Below, piece after piece: positions 1 to 11,800 of a DNA stretch of 64,000 nt. The notes beneath the pieces were generated by a model. It saw only the letters and a list, made by a program, of their open reading frames with translations. It was not told the origin of the DNA and searched no databases. The stretch is from Schistocephalus solidus (taxonomy: Eukaryota > Platyhelminthes > Cestoda > Diphyllobothriidea > Diphyllobothriidae), in NCBI GenBank assembly GCA_017591395.1, contig WEDG01002501.1:205421-269420 (forward strand), read 5' to 3'. Position numbers and translations under genes: made by a program. How positions within the stretch are numbered: the first letter of the stretch is position 1; each line of letters begins with the position of its first letter.

Positions 1-555
1 ATTAATCCCGAGGGTCCTGGTCAAGGATGCAACTGGAATACAATTTACTCTTCGCAGTGTTTACGGATAGGCTTACCGAAGTAGTGATCTGTGCTCTGCG
101 TACAGTTTGCACCGAAAATCTTAACCCATTGGCAGAAATAGCTAAATCAAAATGCACTGCCTTAGTTTCGTTAAGACACCTTTGCAGCGGGTAGTGAAGG
201 GTTATACCTGTAACCCTCCACTGGCACGCATGAATTCAGCTAAAGCATTTTGACCCAAGTAGACGACTGCTTTATTACCTGCGGTTCTTAAGAGCACCGC
301 TGCAGTCGACCTTCGAAAGAGTCCCACTTATCTTTTCTTATTCTCTAACGTCAGACACTTTGACCTCCACTCAGTCCGACCGATCGCCCCCGAATGACTT
401 CAACGCGCAGACGTACTGCGCCCCGACGGCTATGGTCGCCCATACCTCGCGTGCCACAACTTAACACCAAAACCGAACCTGTTTAAGTTACCTTTGTGGC
501 CAGCATTAGAGTCATGATAGCTGGTGTTTAAAAAACCTAGTAATAGTTGTGTTAT
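1..555. other. No gene seen
   Basis: No open frame with splice-like borders or recognisable protein similarity is visible on either strand. If the FCHO-type gene begins upstream, this stretch is probably part of one of its introns. Confidence 0.5.
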
Positions 556-730
556 AGGGAAACGAGCCTCCGGTCTTTTCGGCTCTGTGTTGACACTGGA
601 CCCAGGAGGATGGGGGAGGATGAGGTGCGTTATATGCTGCGCAAGTCTCCTATCAGCATAAACTAATTCACTCGCAAGTCACCGTCCCTGTGCCCTCCCT
701 GATATGGTAGAACTGTCAGTTAGGGAGACG
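556..730 (+). repeat. Solo fragment of RTE 3'-tail repeat
   Basis: This stretch follows the same order of motifs as the tail of the RTE-type element at 38440-38640: a CTCCGGTCTT start, a GGCTCTGTGTTGACAC block, a GGGGGAGGATG block, a CGCAAGTCACCGTCCCTG block and a GAACTGTCA end. It is in the forward (element-sense) orientation, truncated at its 5' end, and diverged by several small changes. It is probably a dead 5'-truncated insertion or a non-autonomous relative using the same 3' end. Confidence 0.6.
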
Positions 731-1680
731 ATCCCTTTAAAAGTCAATTTGGGGACAACTTGTCTAGTGCATTCTGACCTTTTCTCGCTGTAGACAGCAC
801 TCAGTCACCACACATGCACGCAAGGCTCTGCGTTTACTGACCTACTGTGTCATAATAAATTGATGCAGTTTTAGACATCCTTGTCTGTCAATATCCCTAT
901 TCGAACTTCTTACCTCTTACGTTCCTGATCCATTGATGTATCTGAATCTTTATGGTGCAATTTTTTAAATTGGAATTCACACATGCGCATGCGAACACCC
1001 CAAAAGCTCTTAAAAAGACAAGGCATTTTTAAAGTTGCACCAGTAAGGCGGACAAAATACCCGAGGATAGACGCGAATTTCGAAAATTCCCACAGATTAC
1101 TTACTACTTACTTAGGGGACTTCTGAATGAAATTGTAGTTGCAAACCAGTGGTCTATTGGGAACGAATTCATTCATAATTATCTTCCCTGCCGATAACCC
1201 TTTTAGCCTTACAGGACATTTGAGAATTTTCGACTTCAATTTAATGGCTTTCGACACTTACATTACACGTTTGTAAGCTGATCTAAAGTGACCCTTTGTC
1301 AGCAAAAGCCTTCTGCACTCGGAGGCAATTATTTCGCCTTTGTGCGCAGCGTTGCGTAAATGACAACCGCAAGCCCCAACCACCAATTTTCCTCTGGGTT
1401 CCGCATTGCGAAAGGCTGCGCACGTTAGCACCATTAGTTTTCTTTAGAAAGGCGCTTATAATCGTCGCAGCGTCTGGGCTTTCGGTGTGGAAGAAACGTG
1501 AAGCTCGGAAAATACTGTCTCAGCTTCAAAGGGCTCTGTCGCCAGCATCCGGCCGCGGACTGTGTTAATACACTGTTAGTGGAGAGCCGCAGCACCTTAA
1601 GCAACGGTGGATTGCCCAGGTCTTCTGCTCTCACAGGTGAACGTGGTTCAGCCCTTGCGCTAAGTGATGATTTTCGCTAA
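731..1680. other. No gene seen
   Basis: Several short open frames overlap at 1296-1680 on both strands. None has a recognisable domain, convincing splice borders or low-complexity structure, so they are taken as chance. Nothing else could be supported. Confidence 0.5.
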
Positions 1681-3230
1681 GACACACACGACAGTTCGAT
1701 CGTCGATTACGACGAGCTCCACCGTATCCTCAATACCATCGTGGTGCAGGGACGGTGACTTGCGAGTGATTTAGTTTAAAGTGATAGTAGACTTGCGCTG
1801 CATCTACCGCACTCTCATCCTCCCCCATCTGAGCCCGGTGTCATGACCTAGTCAAGAAGACCGGAAATGGGAGAGGGTGCAGGTGGCTGGCGCGGCCAGA
1901 GCCGCCCCTGGGCGTACCACCACACCTGACTGGATCCCACGGAGTGGGAGTGTCATAAAGGCCACATTAAGAAGGAGCCATTGCAGCCTGACTCTCAGTC
2001 CGCCAGCCAGCCACTTCACACAAAAGCACACATTGGGCTGACCACGCGGCCCGAGTTATCCAGTCAGTTGGCATCCTTCCAAGCCACGGCTTTTAGCGCA
2101 CCGTGATAGTTTCAAGCGCGTCCGATTGTTTATAGTGAGGAAAATGCGCTGAGCTGTCGACCTCACTGTCTCCCCCGCCCCCACAATCAGACCACCGTCC
2201 GAGCCGGTCAGTTGTCTAATGCGGAAGTGGGCGCAGCTGCTGGTGACCTCGTCTAAGTGTTCTACGTACACGACCTGGCCCGCAAACACAAACACCAAGA
2301 TTTAACACAACAGGCGGTTGAACGACTCACATCTCGCATGTGTGAGATAGCCAGAGGTCACGTTAAGAAGGAGCCATCGCAGCCTGACTCTCAGGCCCGC
2401 CAGTCAGCCACCCCGCACAATACACATTGGACTGACTGCGAGGTCCGAGTGTAATGGTTAATTTGCATCCTTCCAAGTCCCGGCGCTTATCGCTACCGCA
2501 CTCTCTCCTCCCCCACCTGAGCCCGGTGCCATGACAGAGTCAAGAAGACCGGAGGCGGGAGAGGGCGCAGGTGACTGGCGTGGCCGGAGCCGCCACTGCG
2601 CGTGCTACCACACCTGACTCGGATCCAACGGAGTGGGAGTGCCATAAAGGCCACATTAAGAAGGAGCCATTGCAGCCTGACTCTTAGTCCGCCAGTCAGC
2701 CACTCCACACAAAACACACATTGGGCTGACCACGCGGTCCGAGTTAACCCATCAGTTGGCAACCTGCCAAGCCACGGCTTTTAGCGCACCGTGATAGTTT
2801 CAAGTGCGCTAGATAGTTTATAGTGAGGAAAATGCGCTGAGCTGTAGACCTCACTCTCTCTCCCACCCCCATATCAGACCACCGTCCGAGCCGGTCAGTT
2901 GTCTGATGTGAGAGTGGACGCATTGGCTGACGGGTCGGCGTACTCGTCTTCGCGCGCTACAGCATGGCCTGGCCCCCATAACGCACACAACAGGATTCAC
3001 TAAATCAGGGGATATGGAGGAGCCATCGCCGTCTAAATTCCGGTCCACTGGTCAGCCACTCGACATCCAGCACATACACTGGACCGACGGCGTGAATTTG
3101 TGTAAGCGTCAGATTGGCAGCCTTTCAAGCCACAATTTCCAGGAAACCGTGATATTCTCCGGTACATGATGATGGTGAGGGTGTTGTTTTTGTATTGGTG
3201 TAGGTAGTGTGCGCTGATGTGGCTTAGCCT
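1681..3230 (-). repeat. RTE 3'-tail module, tandemly duplicated
   Basis: Two units are nearly parallel along their length, sharing blocks such as CACATTAAGAAGGAGCCAT, CACATTGGGCTGACCACGCG and CCACGGCTTTTAGCGCACCG. A partial unit lies between them at about 2340-2490. The same blocks appear in reverse orientation directly downstream of the zinc-finger region of the second RTE copy (37800-38640), which identifies them as the element's 3' tail rather than an independent satellite. Confidence 0.7.
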
Positions 3231-3342
3231 CTGGTGGTTTACCGCAGGTTTTCGTGGAGGAGACTGTGTCTTAATACGTCCATGCGGTTTGTATAGGTGC
3301 GGGAGCAGTGAGGACAGTAGAGGCGGGTGCGGCGACTCTATG

Positions 3343-4675
3343 TCAGAGCCCCAGACATTGATTCATCAGCCTCCGTGTGATGGATTCGCAGGTAGGAGAA
3401 ATCGGGAGGAGATGGGGGGTGTCGTTCGTTTGTACTGGGGTGGCAGTGGCGGTGATAATGGCAGGAGCGGAGGGTGTGCATGGGGTATCGGCGTTGTCAT
3501 GGATGCGCATGTGACCGAATAGGATCATGCGATGAGTGAATGCGTGATGGCAGTGGAGGTGGCGATCTCTGCTATGGGTGGGTGCTCCAGGCACTGGCTC
3601 ACCAGTCTCTGTACGATGGATTCGCAAGTGACCGACCAGGCCGATGCGTAAGGTGAATGTGCGGTCGCAATGAGGACAGTTTAGGAGAGAGTCCCCATCG
3701 CTGGTGGTGGTGGTGGTGGCGGCGGCGGCGGTGGTTGCGTTGGTGGGGTTAACAGGTGATGAGTATTGGGATGTGGTCTCTATGGTGGGGGGAGTACTGT
3801 AATTGATGCCAGGGGTGAGGGTGAGGAAGTCCGAAGGAGGATTGGCGGAATTTGAAGTAGAAGTTGGAATTTTCGGATTGTTGGTGCATTGCATCCGAAG
3901 ATTTCCGACCAGGCCGATACGCGCGCGGAAGGTGCGTTGACAGTGCGGGCATATTGGAAGGGCCTGGGCATTGGCGGTGTTGGCCCGGGGCGCTTGTGAC
4001 TTGCGTGCCGCTCTTTTGGCCTTGACGGTCGGCTTCGTAGATTGCTGTCTCTTTCTTCACTGTCTTCCTCCAAGCCGGTCGGTTTGGGTCAAGGTCCTTC
4101 CAGGTCGCCGGGTTGATCTGCAGTTGCTTCAGGGAGGTCTTCGGTGTGTCCTTGTAGTGTCGTACTTGATCCCCTTGTTGACGAGAACCCGTGACGACAT
4201 TTCTATAGAAGATTCGTTTAGGTAGTCGTTCGTCGTCCATCCTCACAAGATGGCTGCTCCAGCGCAGTTGCAGTTTTTTCAGCTGAGCGTAGCTACTGAG
4301 AAGGCCTGTTCGTTTCAACACTTCCATGTCCGAGATACTGTCTTGCCATCTCAACTTTAGTATTCTGCGGAGGCAGCTGAGGTGGAAGTGTAGCTTCCGC
4401 GCCTACTTTTGGTGGATCGTCTAAGTCTTTGCTCCATACAGCAGCGTCGGCAATATGACAGCTTTGTACAACTTGAGTTTGCTGCTGAGGCGGAGACCGT
4501 ATCGATTCCAGACCACGTTCTGCATGCGTTCAAAGGCTTGGTTGGCTGTGGCGATCCGATGGGCTATCTCATCGTCGACTTTGGTGCTGCGGGAGGGATT
4601 GCTGCCTATGTACGTTAAGGTATCCACAAATTTTAGTTGGGTGCCATTGACATTGATGTGAGCTGCACACGTACA
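3343..4675 (-). pseudogene. RTE polyprotein C-terminal remnant with C2H2 fingers
   Basis: The minus strand encodes, in broken frames, the thumb and C-terminal region of a non-LTR polyprotein. Recognisable pieces are [20 protein letters not shown] and [13 protein letters not shown] (4627-4421), then [20 protein letters not shown] (about 4280) and [18 protein letters not shown]2HC-like finger, [17 protein letters not shown] (about 3950), has Asn where the first His is expected. It is followed by a Thr/Ala-rich linker from GGT/GGC repeats (3700-3740), an intact finger CPHCDRTFTLRIGLVGHLRI with C-x2-C-x12-H-x3-H spacing (about 3680), and a degenerate finger with HCHHAF. The fingers probably bind nucleic acid during integration, by analogy with other zinc-finger retrotransposons. 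Endonuclease and the reverse-transcriptase catalytic core are absent. Confidence 0.8.
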
Positions 4676-4764
4676 TGCACAACTTCTCGGTATGTCCTAT
4701 AATTTCACTCTGCGCAGAGTTAGGTGGGTCGAAGGAGAAAACCACCTTGGTTTGCCGTTTTTAA

Positions 4765-4885
4765 GTATTATCTACAAAGTCTAGAGAGACTGAAATCGCC
4801 ATTTCTGGTGTATTATCTGTTTTCATGCAGTCATGCCCGAGTCATAGGCCAGGGCACCCGGGGCTCGAACCTTTTAAGTGGTTAG
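4765..4885 (-). repeat. tRNA-derived SINE, minus strand, degraded
   Basis: Read on the minus strand, a pol III B-box-like GGTTCGAGCCCC (about 4865-4876) is followed by a body that includes a counterpart of AGAAATGGCGATTTCAGTCTC. The same body recurs at 6090, 6300, 28000, 45640 and 60840. The A box is poorly preserved. Confidence 0.5.
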
Positions 4886-5415
4886 TATTCAACTCTTAAA
4901 TTTATCCAAATTTCGCGACGGAGCTGGTAGAACTGTGTTCTGAATACTTGCCTCCATACCGGCTCCATTTCCGACGAACTTAACGCTAAACAGTGGAGTC
5001 ATCGGAAACCATATGTTAAACGCTGGGCGAAGGATTGATGAACCGAACCCCTTGATGGTCACGATGACCTTTATAGCCCCCTAAACGAGACATGAGAACA
5101 TGAACCGCCCGCAATGTAGCCGTCTTTACTCCAACCTCGTTAGAGTTAAGATTTGAGCTACGGTTTGTGTTTATGTGAGGGCCAGTGGTGGGGGTAGGAC
5201 ACGGACCATGTGTTCCTATTCCTTTGCTCTGTTTAGTAGAGCGGCATATACGTAGTCCTTACGCCTCCTCCCCCCTCACATTTGCGCCAAGCAGCCGCAG
5301 ACAATCAGCTAAATATGTCTGGGCCGTTAAACATCAACAGTATTGGTAAATCATTTTATGTTTATGTGTATATAAACGTCAATCATTTTGCTCCTACTTT
5401 GCGTTTTGCATCTAG
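4886..5415. other. Intron sequence upstream of first visible FCHO exon
   Basis: No gene is seen. The 3' end carries a pyrimidine-rich stretch ending in TTTTGCATCTAG at 5415, a good splice acceptor for the exon that follows. Confidence 0.55.
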
Positions 5416-5890
5416 GTGAAAATCCGGCCGCTGGGTGATTTGGCACCCGGGGTCGTGGTACGAACCGACGCCTCATTGGCACCCGCAGAGCTTCTTGGCG
5501 CCTCCGATTTGCGCCGTGCCCTTCGTCCCTATGCCAGCGCTAGTAGCCCGCGCACCTCAGCTGATCGACCAACTCTGCGAGATTATCGATCCTCAGCGCG
5601 AACCGCGGCCCTTGAGGGCACCCCGGTGGCTGCTCCTGCCGTGGCGGCGGCGGCGTTGTCAGCAGGGAGCGACTTGTCACTCGCACGCTCCCATTCCCTG
5701 GGTACACCGTCGCCGATCGAATTCCCCCTAGCACCCCTAATTCCCCCACCACCACCGCCACCCACCTCTCCACCGACCACCGTCTCCTACTGCAACACCT
5801 GGGCCATCAGTCGTCCGCGTCCTCACACCTCCCTCGCCCAGGCGATCCCTCTTCTGACACAGCCACCCGCCCGAATCCGGTCCTCCAGCG
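5416..5890 (+). CDS. FCHO: FCHO exon: proline-rich linker
   Basis: The exon starts after TTGCATCTAG and ends before GTGAGC, leaving one base of a codon. It begins VKIRPLGDLAPG, compatible with the K-I-R/K-P motif that opens the linker after F-BAR in FCHO proteins (inference). Ser/Arg/Ala-rich sequence follows, then a PPPPPPP run near residue 112. The open frame continues to 6018, but that part reads into the intron. The one-base remainder g joins the at of the next exon to make Asp, which supports the link. This region would carry the AP-2-activating or SH3-binding function; no motif can be proven. Confidence 0.6.
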
Positions 5891-8800
5891 GTGAGCAACA
5901 CTTTTCCTCTTTTTGCTGCCTTCTCTTACAATATGCGTGTCTCTTTTACGTGGACGCAGCGTCTAAGTGCCATTGTAGAAAAAGTTTAGGAGTGCCAGCC
6001 CATTTTGTAGTAAAGTAGGCTCTCCTTAAGTGTGGGGTTTAAACGTACGATATAAGTTTAAAATTTTCACAACGGGGGCAGATAGAAGGCATATGTGGAG
6101 TGCCGACAAAGACAAGGAAGACCGTAATGGCCATTTTCGGCTTATTGGCTGTCATCAGCAGCCATGCACAATCCGAAGACCACCAGGGATTCGAACCCGC
6201 GACTTTTGGTCATTGAGTCGAGCGCTCTACTAATGAGCCACGAGCTCGTTGTCCTGTCGGTTGTGATCGAGAAAACAAGGTGGTCCATACTTGAGTTTGG
6301 GTATGACTGGCTGATGACGGCTAATAAGCCAGAAATGGTCATTCCGGTCTCCCTTGCCTTTGTGGGTACTCCAAACGCCATGTGCCTGCATGCGTGGGCT
6401 CCAGATTTTACCCCAAGGCCCAACGGGACTAGAATGTTCCGCAACTTGATCGGTGCGTGCCACTGCATCATAAATATGAGACCTTTAAATGAAATTACTA
6501 AAATTAATGAGTGAACTCTCTCGACGGGTTTTAAATGGCAATAATTGCTCATGTAAAGTTACAGAACTAACTAGCTGGAAATCGAATCCAAAGTCGACTC
6601 ATACTCATCAGCTTACTAGCTTTTCCAAGAACGCCTTTTGGGCTACCTTTTTCAAATGAAACGTTAAAATAATCATGGCTTGATTAATGTTGGATTTGCT
6701 TGTGTTCACGTGTTCACGTTTTGTACTTATTTTTTTGAAAAACAGGTATTCAGTTCTATATTTTTCACTCTGAGAAGGGTGGTACTTTCGTTTTGAAAAA
6801 AACCCCTTACACTATTATACTATAGAGTACAATCTGTCCTTTTAAATGCCCTCAAATTCTAAATGCTGCACGTTGTTGTAGACAATTAACATAATCCGCC
6901 TTGTTTTTGGGTCTCGGAGGCTGCACGAACAATCCTGCTTGTCTCGAAAATTTCTAAAAAGCAAAAATTTTTGTTAATAAAAATACTGTGACCTTTAAGT
7001 AAAAAAAATCCTGCACGATGAAAATAAAAATATATTTTTTAAATGTAATATATATAATATATATTTTTTTCGAAAAAATGTGATATACTTTCTGTGGGCA
7101 TAGAGAATCAATGGAAAGACATGAACACTGCTTGTGTGTTGCTGTTTTCCTAAATAGCCTTCAGGAAAACGGCAGAACAGCGCGTTGCTTCGATTGGCCC
7201 CAACGACAATGGAGCTCCAATAATTGACCTAAAAAAATATGCACCCTGTGAGTGGTTGCCTTTACAAGTGGGGTAACCGTAAGTGGCTGGAACAATACTA
7301 TTCTAACGATATGCAGCCTGCTGCGTATTACATAGTTTTAGCTATGTTTCATGTTTCTCTGTGGCACAAACGCACTTGGGTATCTTTTTTTTCTGTTCGA
7401 CCTAAATAGGAGACCTTTTCAATAGTTTTGATACGTTGCTTTTGAGAGATATGCTGTAACTCGTCATTGGAAAGGGCTCAATTTCCAGCAAACATCAAAA
7501 AAAACTCGGGAGTTTCAAGCACACATTGATTGAACAGGTTTGCCGTTTAAGGAGTCTGTCTCTTCGCAACACATTTACAAGGAAATTCTTAAGGCAGAAA
7601 AAACCTCTTAAACTCTAGGGCTTCTGTAAGTGAATAGTACCCCTAAACGGGCTGCGTGGTAGATGCGCTGGACCAACACGGGAGCCAAATCAAGGCACAA
7701 CTGGGCGTTGTTCTAGACCCGTTCACCCAACAAATGCTGTACATGAGGGTGGGGGTGCGGTGACACGCCTAGGCACAGGCTCACGCCACGCCAGCCACCA
7801 GCGTCCAATCAGCCTCCAGTCTTCTTGACTCTATGTTGACATCGGGTATATATGGGTGAGGGTAGCGACAGTGCGGTAGATGCAGTGCAAATTTACTACC
7901 ACTATAATCTTATTAACGCGCCACCTAGCTGAAAGGAACAAGGTGAGCCTCGTCGGATACGACGGTCGAACTGTCCCTGTAAGGGAATTTTAAAAATCCT
8001 AAATGGAAAGTTGACAGGCTGTTGGGTGAAGGTTGGTGTGACTCCATTCCATACGTATTAGCTTTCTAACCGTACTCAGACAAGGCTCCTTTTTAATCTC
8101 AATTCAAGGACCTCGCTGCATGCCCCTCTTTGAGTAATCGGTGTACCTTTTTGTTGAAGACATTACTTGCGAGTTGGTTATGTAAGTATAAATGTGCTTG
8201 TGCGAAGTGGCACGTGACTCAAAAGCCTAACTGTAAAGTGACCACAGCGCATTGCCTTTCCATCGCCATTTGTTACAATATCATGGTCCGAATCATGTCA
8301 TTCTTGAGGTTTACATATGTTACAACAGACATTACCATGCGTAAGTGATTTGGTCGAAAAACATTGCGACCACTGCCCACCGTCAAACCTTTACGATCAC
8401 GTGTTCGATTGCTTTCTTCGCTACGTTGTACTATGAGGGTAGAGGGCTCATCGTTCACAACTCAGTAACAGAATCAACATTGGACCGCAACCGAGCCTGC
8501 CCAATAGGTGGCCATAGTTTCCATTGCTCAAAAGCGTGAACTTTACTAATGACAGTTCTTCTGTCGTATTTAACTAGGACCATGAGTGGTCCCATGGCGC
8601 ATTGACGACTTTCGATGCATATCCCTCACTTCCTCTTCTCGCGCCTGTCAAGCCGACTGGAGGTGATGGTGCGTAACCTTCTGGCTCGACTCTCGGCCCT
8701 GAGTTATCCCGTCAGTTGACAGCCTTCCAAGTAACGGCTCTTAACGCGCCGGGTTTGTTTAAAAGCACCTCTGTTCTTTTATATGGAGGAACCCAAGTTT

Positions 8801-11800
8801 CGAGTCCGAGCTGTGTCTACATCTCTCCTCGCTGTCCCCTACCAGTGACAAGCTCAACCGGCTGCGGTACTCAATCAGATACCGTGGTCGACGTGGCTTA
8901 AGCGGTCTGTCTAGCGCGAGCACCCAGGTCACACAGTACACCGCCGATTGTGGCGGTGAACGTTGTCACGTGATTGTTGCTGGGCGAGTGATGTTTCTAT
9001 GAGTGGTGGGTGGTGTTTTTGGTGATATTCAGATATGTTCGCATGATTTCAAGTTCCAATTCGAAGTCTGAGTGCGCGGTTACAAAGGAATTTAGACAAG
9101 ATGGCTGGGGTTGCTGGTCCTAGTTCTGAAGTCGTACCTTGTTCAATTTCCGAGTTTTTATTTGGTAAATGCGTGGATGGATCAGACGGGTATTTAACAC
9201 ATTTAACACACTATAATCTTATTAACGCGCCACCTAGCTGAAGGGAACAAGGTGAGCCTTGTCGGATACGACGGCCGCCATGGTTACATGTTGGAACTGT
9301 TACCTTCAAGTACATGTTTCTGCGCACACGGATGCGCTCAAAGTTCTATCTTGGGAGCGCCCTGGCGGTGATAGCTAACAAATCTTGACGTTTACCATAA
9401 CGGGTTTGGGCTGTTCCCGCTCTTCTGTTGGTATACCAGGGGTAGTGTTTTGTTATCCAACGCCAAGCCTCCCCTTCCACTGCTGCCGGATCGTAGACAT
9501 CGCTTGCCAAGATGGCACTCTGACCAATTTGCACCTAAGATGTGCGCCTGTGCATATATCTATTCTGCCGACAACTGACCCGTGTGGGGCTTTGGCCATC
9601 TGTTCTGCGTGTCTGTACCATCTGAAAAACTTTTGTATATTCCCGGTTGTTGACTGTCAAGAATGCCAACTCCGTTTATTGAGGGCGTGCTGTATCAAGG
9701 TGCGCCAAATTTGCATCGTTATCAGCTTAACGAAAAATGATTGGCTGGGTTTCATGTGAACGTCATTGGCTGAAACAACAATTAGTATTGCAGGCATTAG
9801 ACACCAATCAGGACTGTGCTGGAGTAATTTGGCCTGGTCTTAGTCGCACTCACGCACTTGTCTCGTTCTCTGGGCCCTCATGAAAGCTCGACTAAGGGAA
9901 CGAAATATGCCAACAATTAAGTTAATTTTCAGTCCTGATAGGCGTGACAAGACTACAGTCAATTCAGAACCAGTGGCATACTCGCTTTCATCGGGAAAAA
10001 TATCATCCATGTGGCATTTTTTTGCACCACGTGCCGAAATTTATAAACACTTGATCCTCTTCTCAACAAAAGATTAACAAAGCTTCATTCCATATTTTCG
10101 GGTGTTTGGAGATTATAGTAGATTTTCCATCTCACAAACTGTTAACCGAAATTCCGAAATGTGTTTCCAATTAAAAAAAGTGTAATTGAATAGGGTTGTA
10201 ATACAAATTATCGCGCAGAATGATCCCGGATATTTCAATGACGTTAGGATGCCGGAATTTGGACGAGGTTCTTGCCGGCCCTTTACAAGAACTACACGTT
10301 TTCAAAAATGACTTCTTTAGAAGTATGTATTTTCCCCATTGTTTTTAGATATTCTTCTAAATTTTAATAGATTTCTTTAGAAAATGCATAAAACAATTTT
10401 TTTGTAGTTACTTGGTAAAACAATTACGTCTTCTTAAAAGTTTATACCAGGGAGAAAGGGTAGTTTTTGGTTTAGAAAAATGCTTCTAATTGTGAGATTA
10501 TTTGAGAATGTGTAATTTACATTCATAATATCTGTACATTTATTAATGCTGATTGTAAAGTGTACAGCATGGTCCTAATCCGCTGTTAAATTTGATGACT
10601 GCTGTGTAATGTCTTCTCAATTCCGTATATAAATTTTGATTTTCTGTGCACTGAAAATGTACATTTTATGGTTTGGGAAACTCGAATGCAGGTGTGACAG
10701 CAAATCAGGCTCAAAATTATCTAGGCCTTTAAAAAATTTCGTGAAACCTTAAGGATATCCTTTCTTTGACCATAAACTTTGAAAAAAGACATGGTTTACC
10801 ACCAAATAGGTACCAGAAAGAATCGTTTTATGCATGATTTGAATTTATCAATGCAGCAAAAATCAGCGGGGAAAACTCATACTACTTACACAGTCATTTT
10901 GTACAGCGTAGATTTTGCAGGTGGCCGAAAAGAAGCTTGTTTAAAAGTTTGCTCTCTGCCTCGACTGAAATACTGTGGAATTATGCTGCACGATCATTAG
11001 TATTAAAACCCTAATTAAATAATATTTTCTAATCTAAAACAAATGTAAAAAAATTGTTTAACACTTTATGGAAAAGCACATATACTTTCCATCTAATGAA
11101 CAAGTTTTTGTTTCAAATTGTGCATAATTTCGGTATTCAAACGTTGCATTGTGAATTTTCCTGAAATGGGCTACTCGTCTTTGGATGTCTCGTTTTCTTA
11201 AGGCTAGCGTTTCCTAAAAGCCGCACTCCACTTTCCTCTTGCTACCAAGGTACATCTTCAGCCCCAGAATATCTCGACGAGATGTTAGGCATTTGAGGCG
11301 CACTAAAACACTGGTAGATGCTAGATCGATAAATCAATACTTTGAACATTTTAAGGCCAACGCCACCCCCGGGGGTTGACAGGCAAGGCGCGGCCCTAAT
11401 TGGGTGTGGGTAATCCTATAAAAAAATTCTGTGGCTAAGCTCTTTTTATGCACTCCATATAGTTTTTGCCTCACCAGATGTTCTGCTGTTCTCCTCACTT
11501 ATTGGGTCAGTGCGTTTGGACCTACTTTCCATCCCTACACATGGACCTCTATATAATCAAGCTGACCTCTGACAAAAGAAGAGGTAGATGTATACTTATC
11601 GGCCGAAAACGCGGGTCAGGTATATGAAATTCCTTACTTCCAGATTCTGGTGGTTGATCACGCACTCTATGAGGACCTGTCTAAATCACTGGCATTACTG
11701 CGTTACCGTGATCCTGTACCGATATCACTGAGCTTGATAGGGATCCGGTAATGACCAATGTGTGGCTTAAGGCGTGAATGGGATGCGCTGACAAACTCCG

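Larger units (their letters stand above)
1681..4675 (-). mobile_element. RTE-type non-LTR retrotransposon, 5'-truncated copy 1
   Basis: On the minus strand this reads, 5' to 3', as the end of a reverse-transcriptase polyprotein (4675-3850), C2H2 zinc fingers (3960-3480), and a long non-coding tail (3230-1681). It begins abruptly inside the protein, as expected for incomplete reverse transcription. The whole coding order matches the longer plus-strand copy at 34180-38640. The tail holds two tandem copies of a module with a period near 684 bases (compare 1860-2110 with 2544-2800) plus a third partial unit at 2340-2490. Frameshifts separate the coding pieces, so it cannot move by itself. Confidence 0.8.

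Noticed and set aside
3343..3894. Host C2H2 zinc-finger gene
   Set aside because: The fingers follow the reverse-transcriptase C-terminus in the same order in both element copies, so they belong to the retrotransposon.
5891..6018. Continuation of the first FCHO exon frame
   Set aside because: The donor GTGAGC at 5891 is strong, the phase fits the next exon, and the sequence beyond loses the Pro/Ser bias.
9385..9759. 124-codon plus-strand open frame
   Set aside because: No domain, no splice signals and no repeat-independent support; likely chance.
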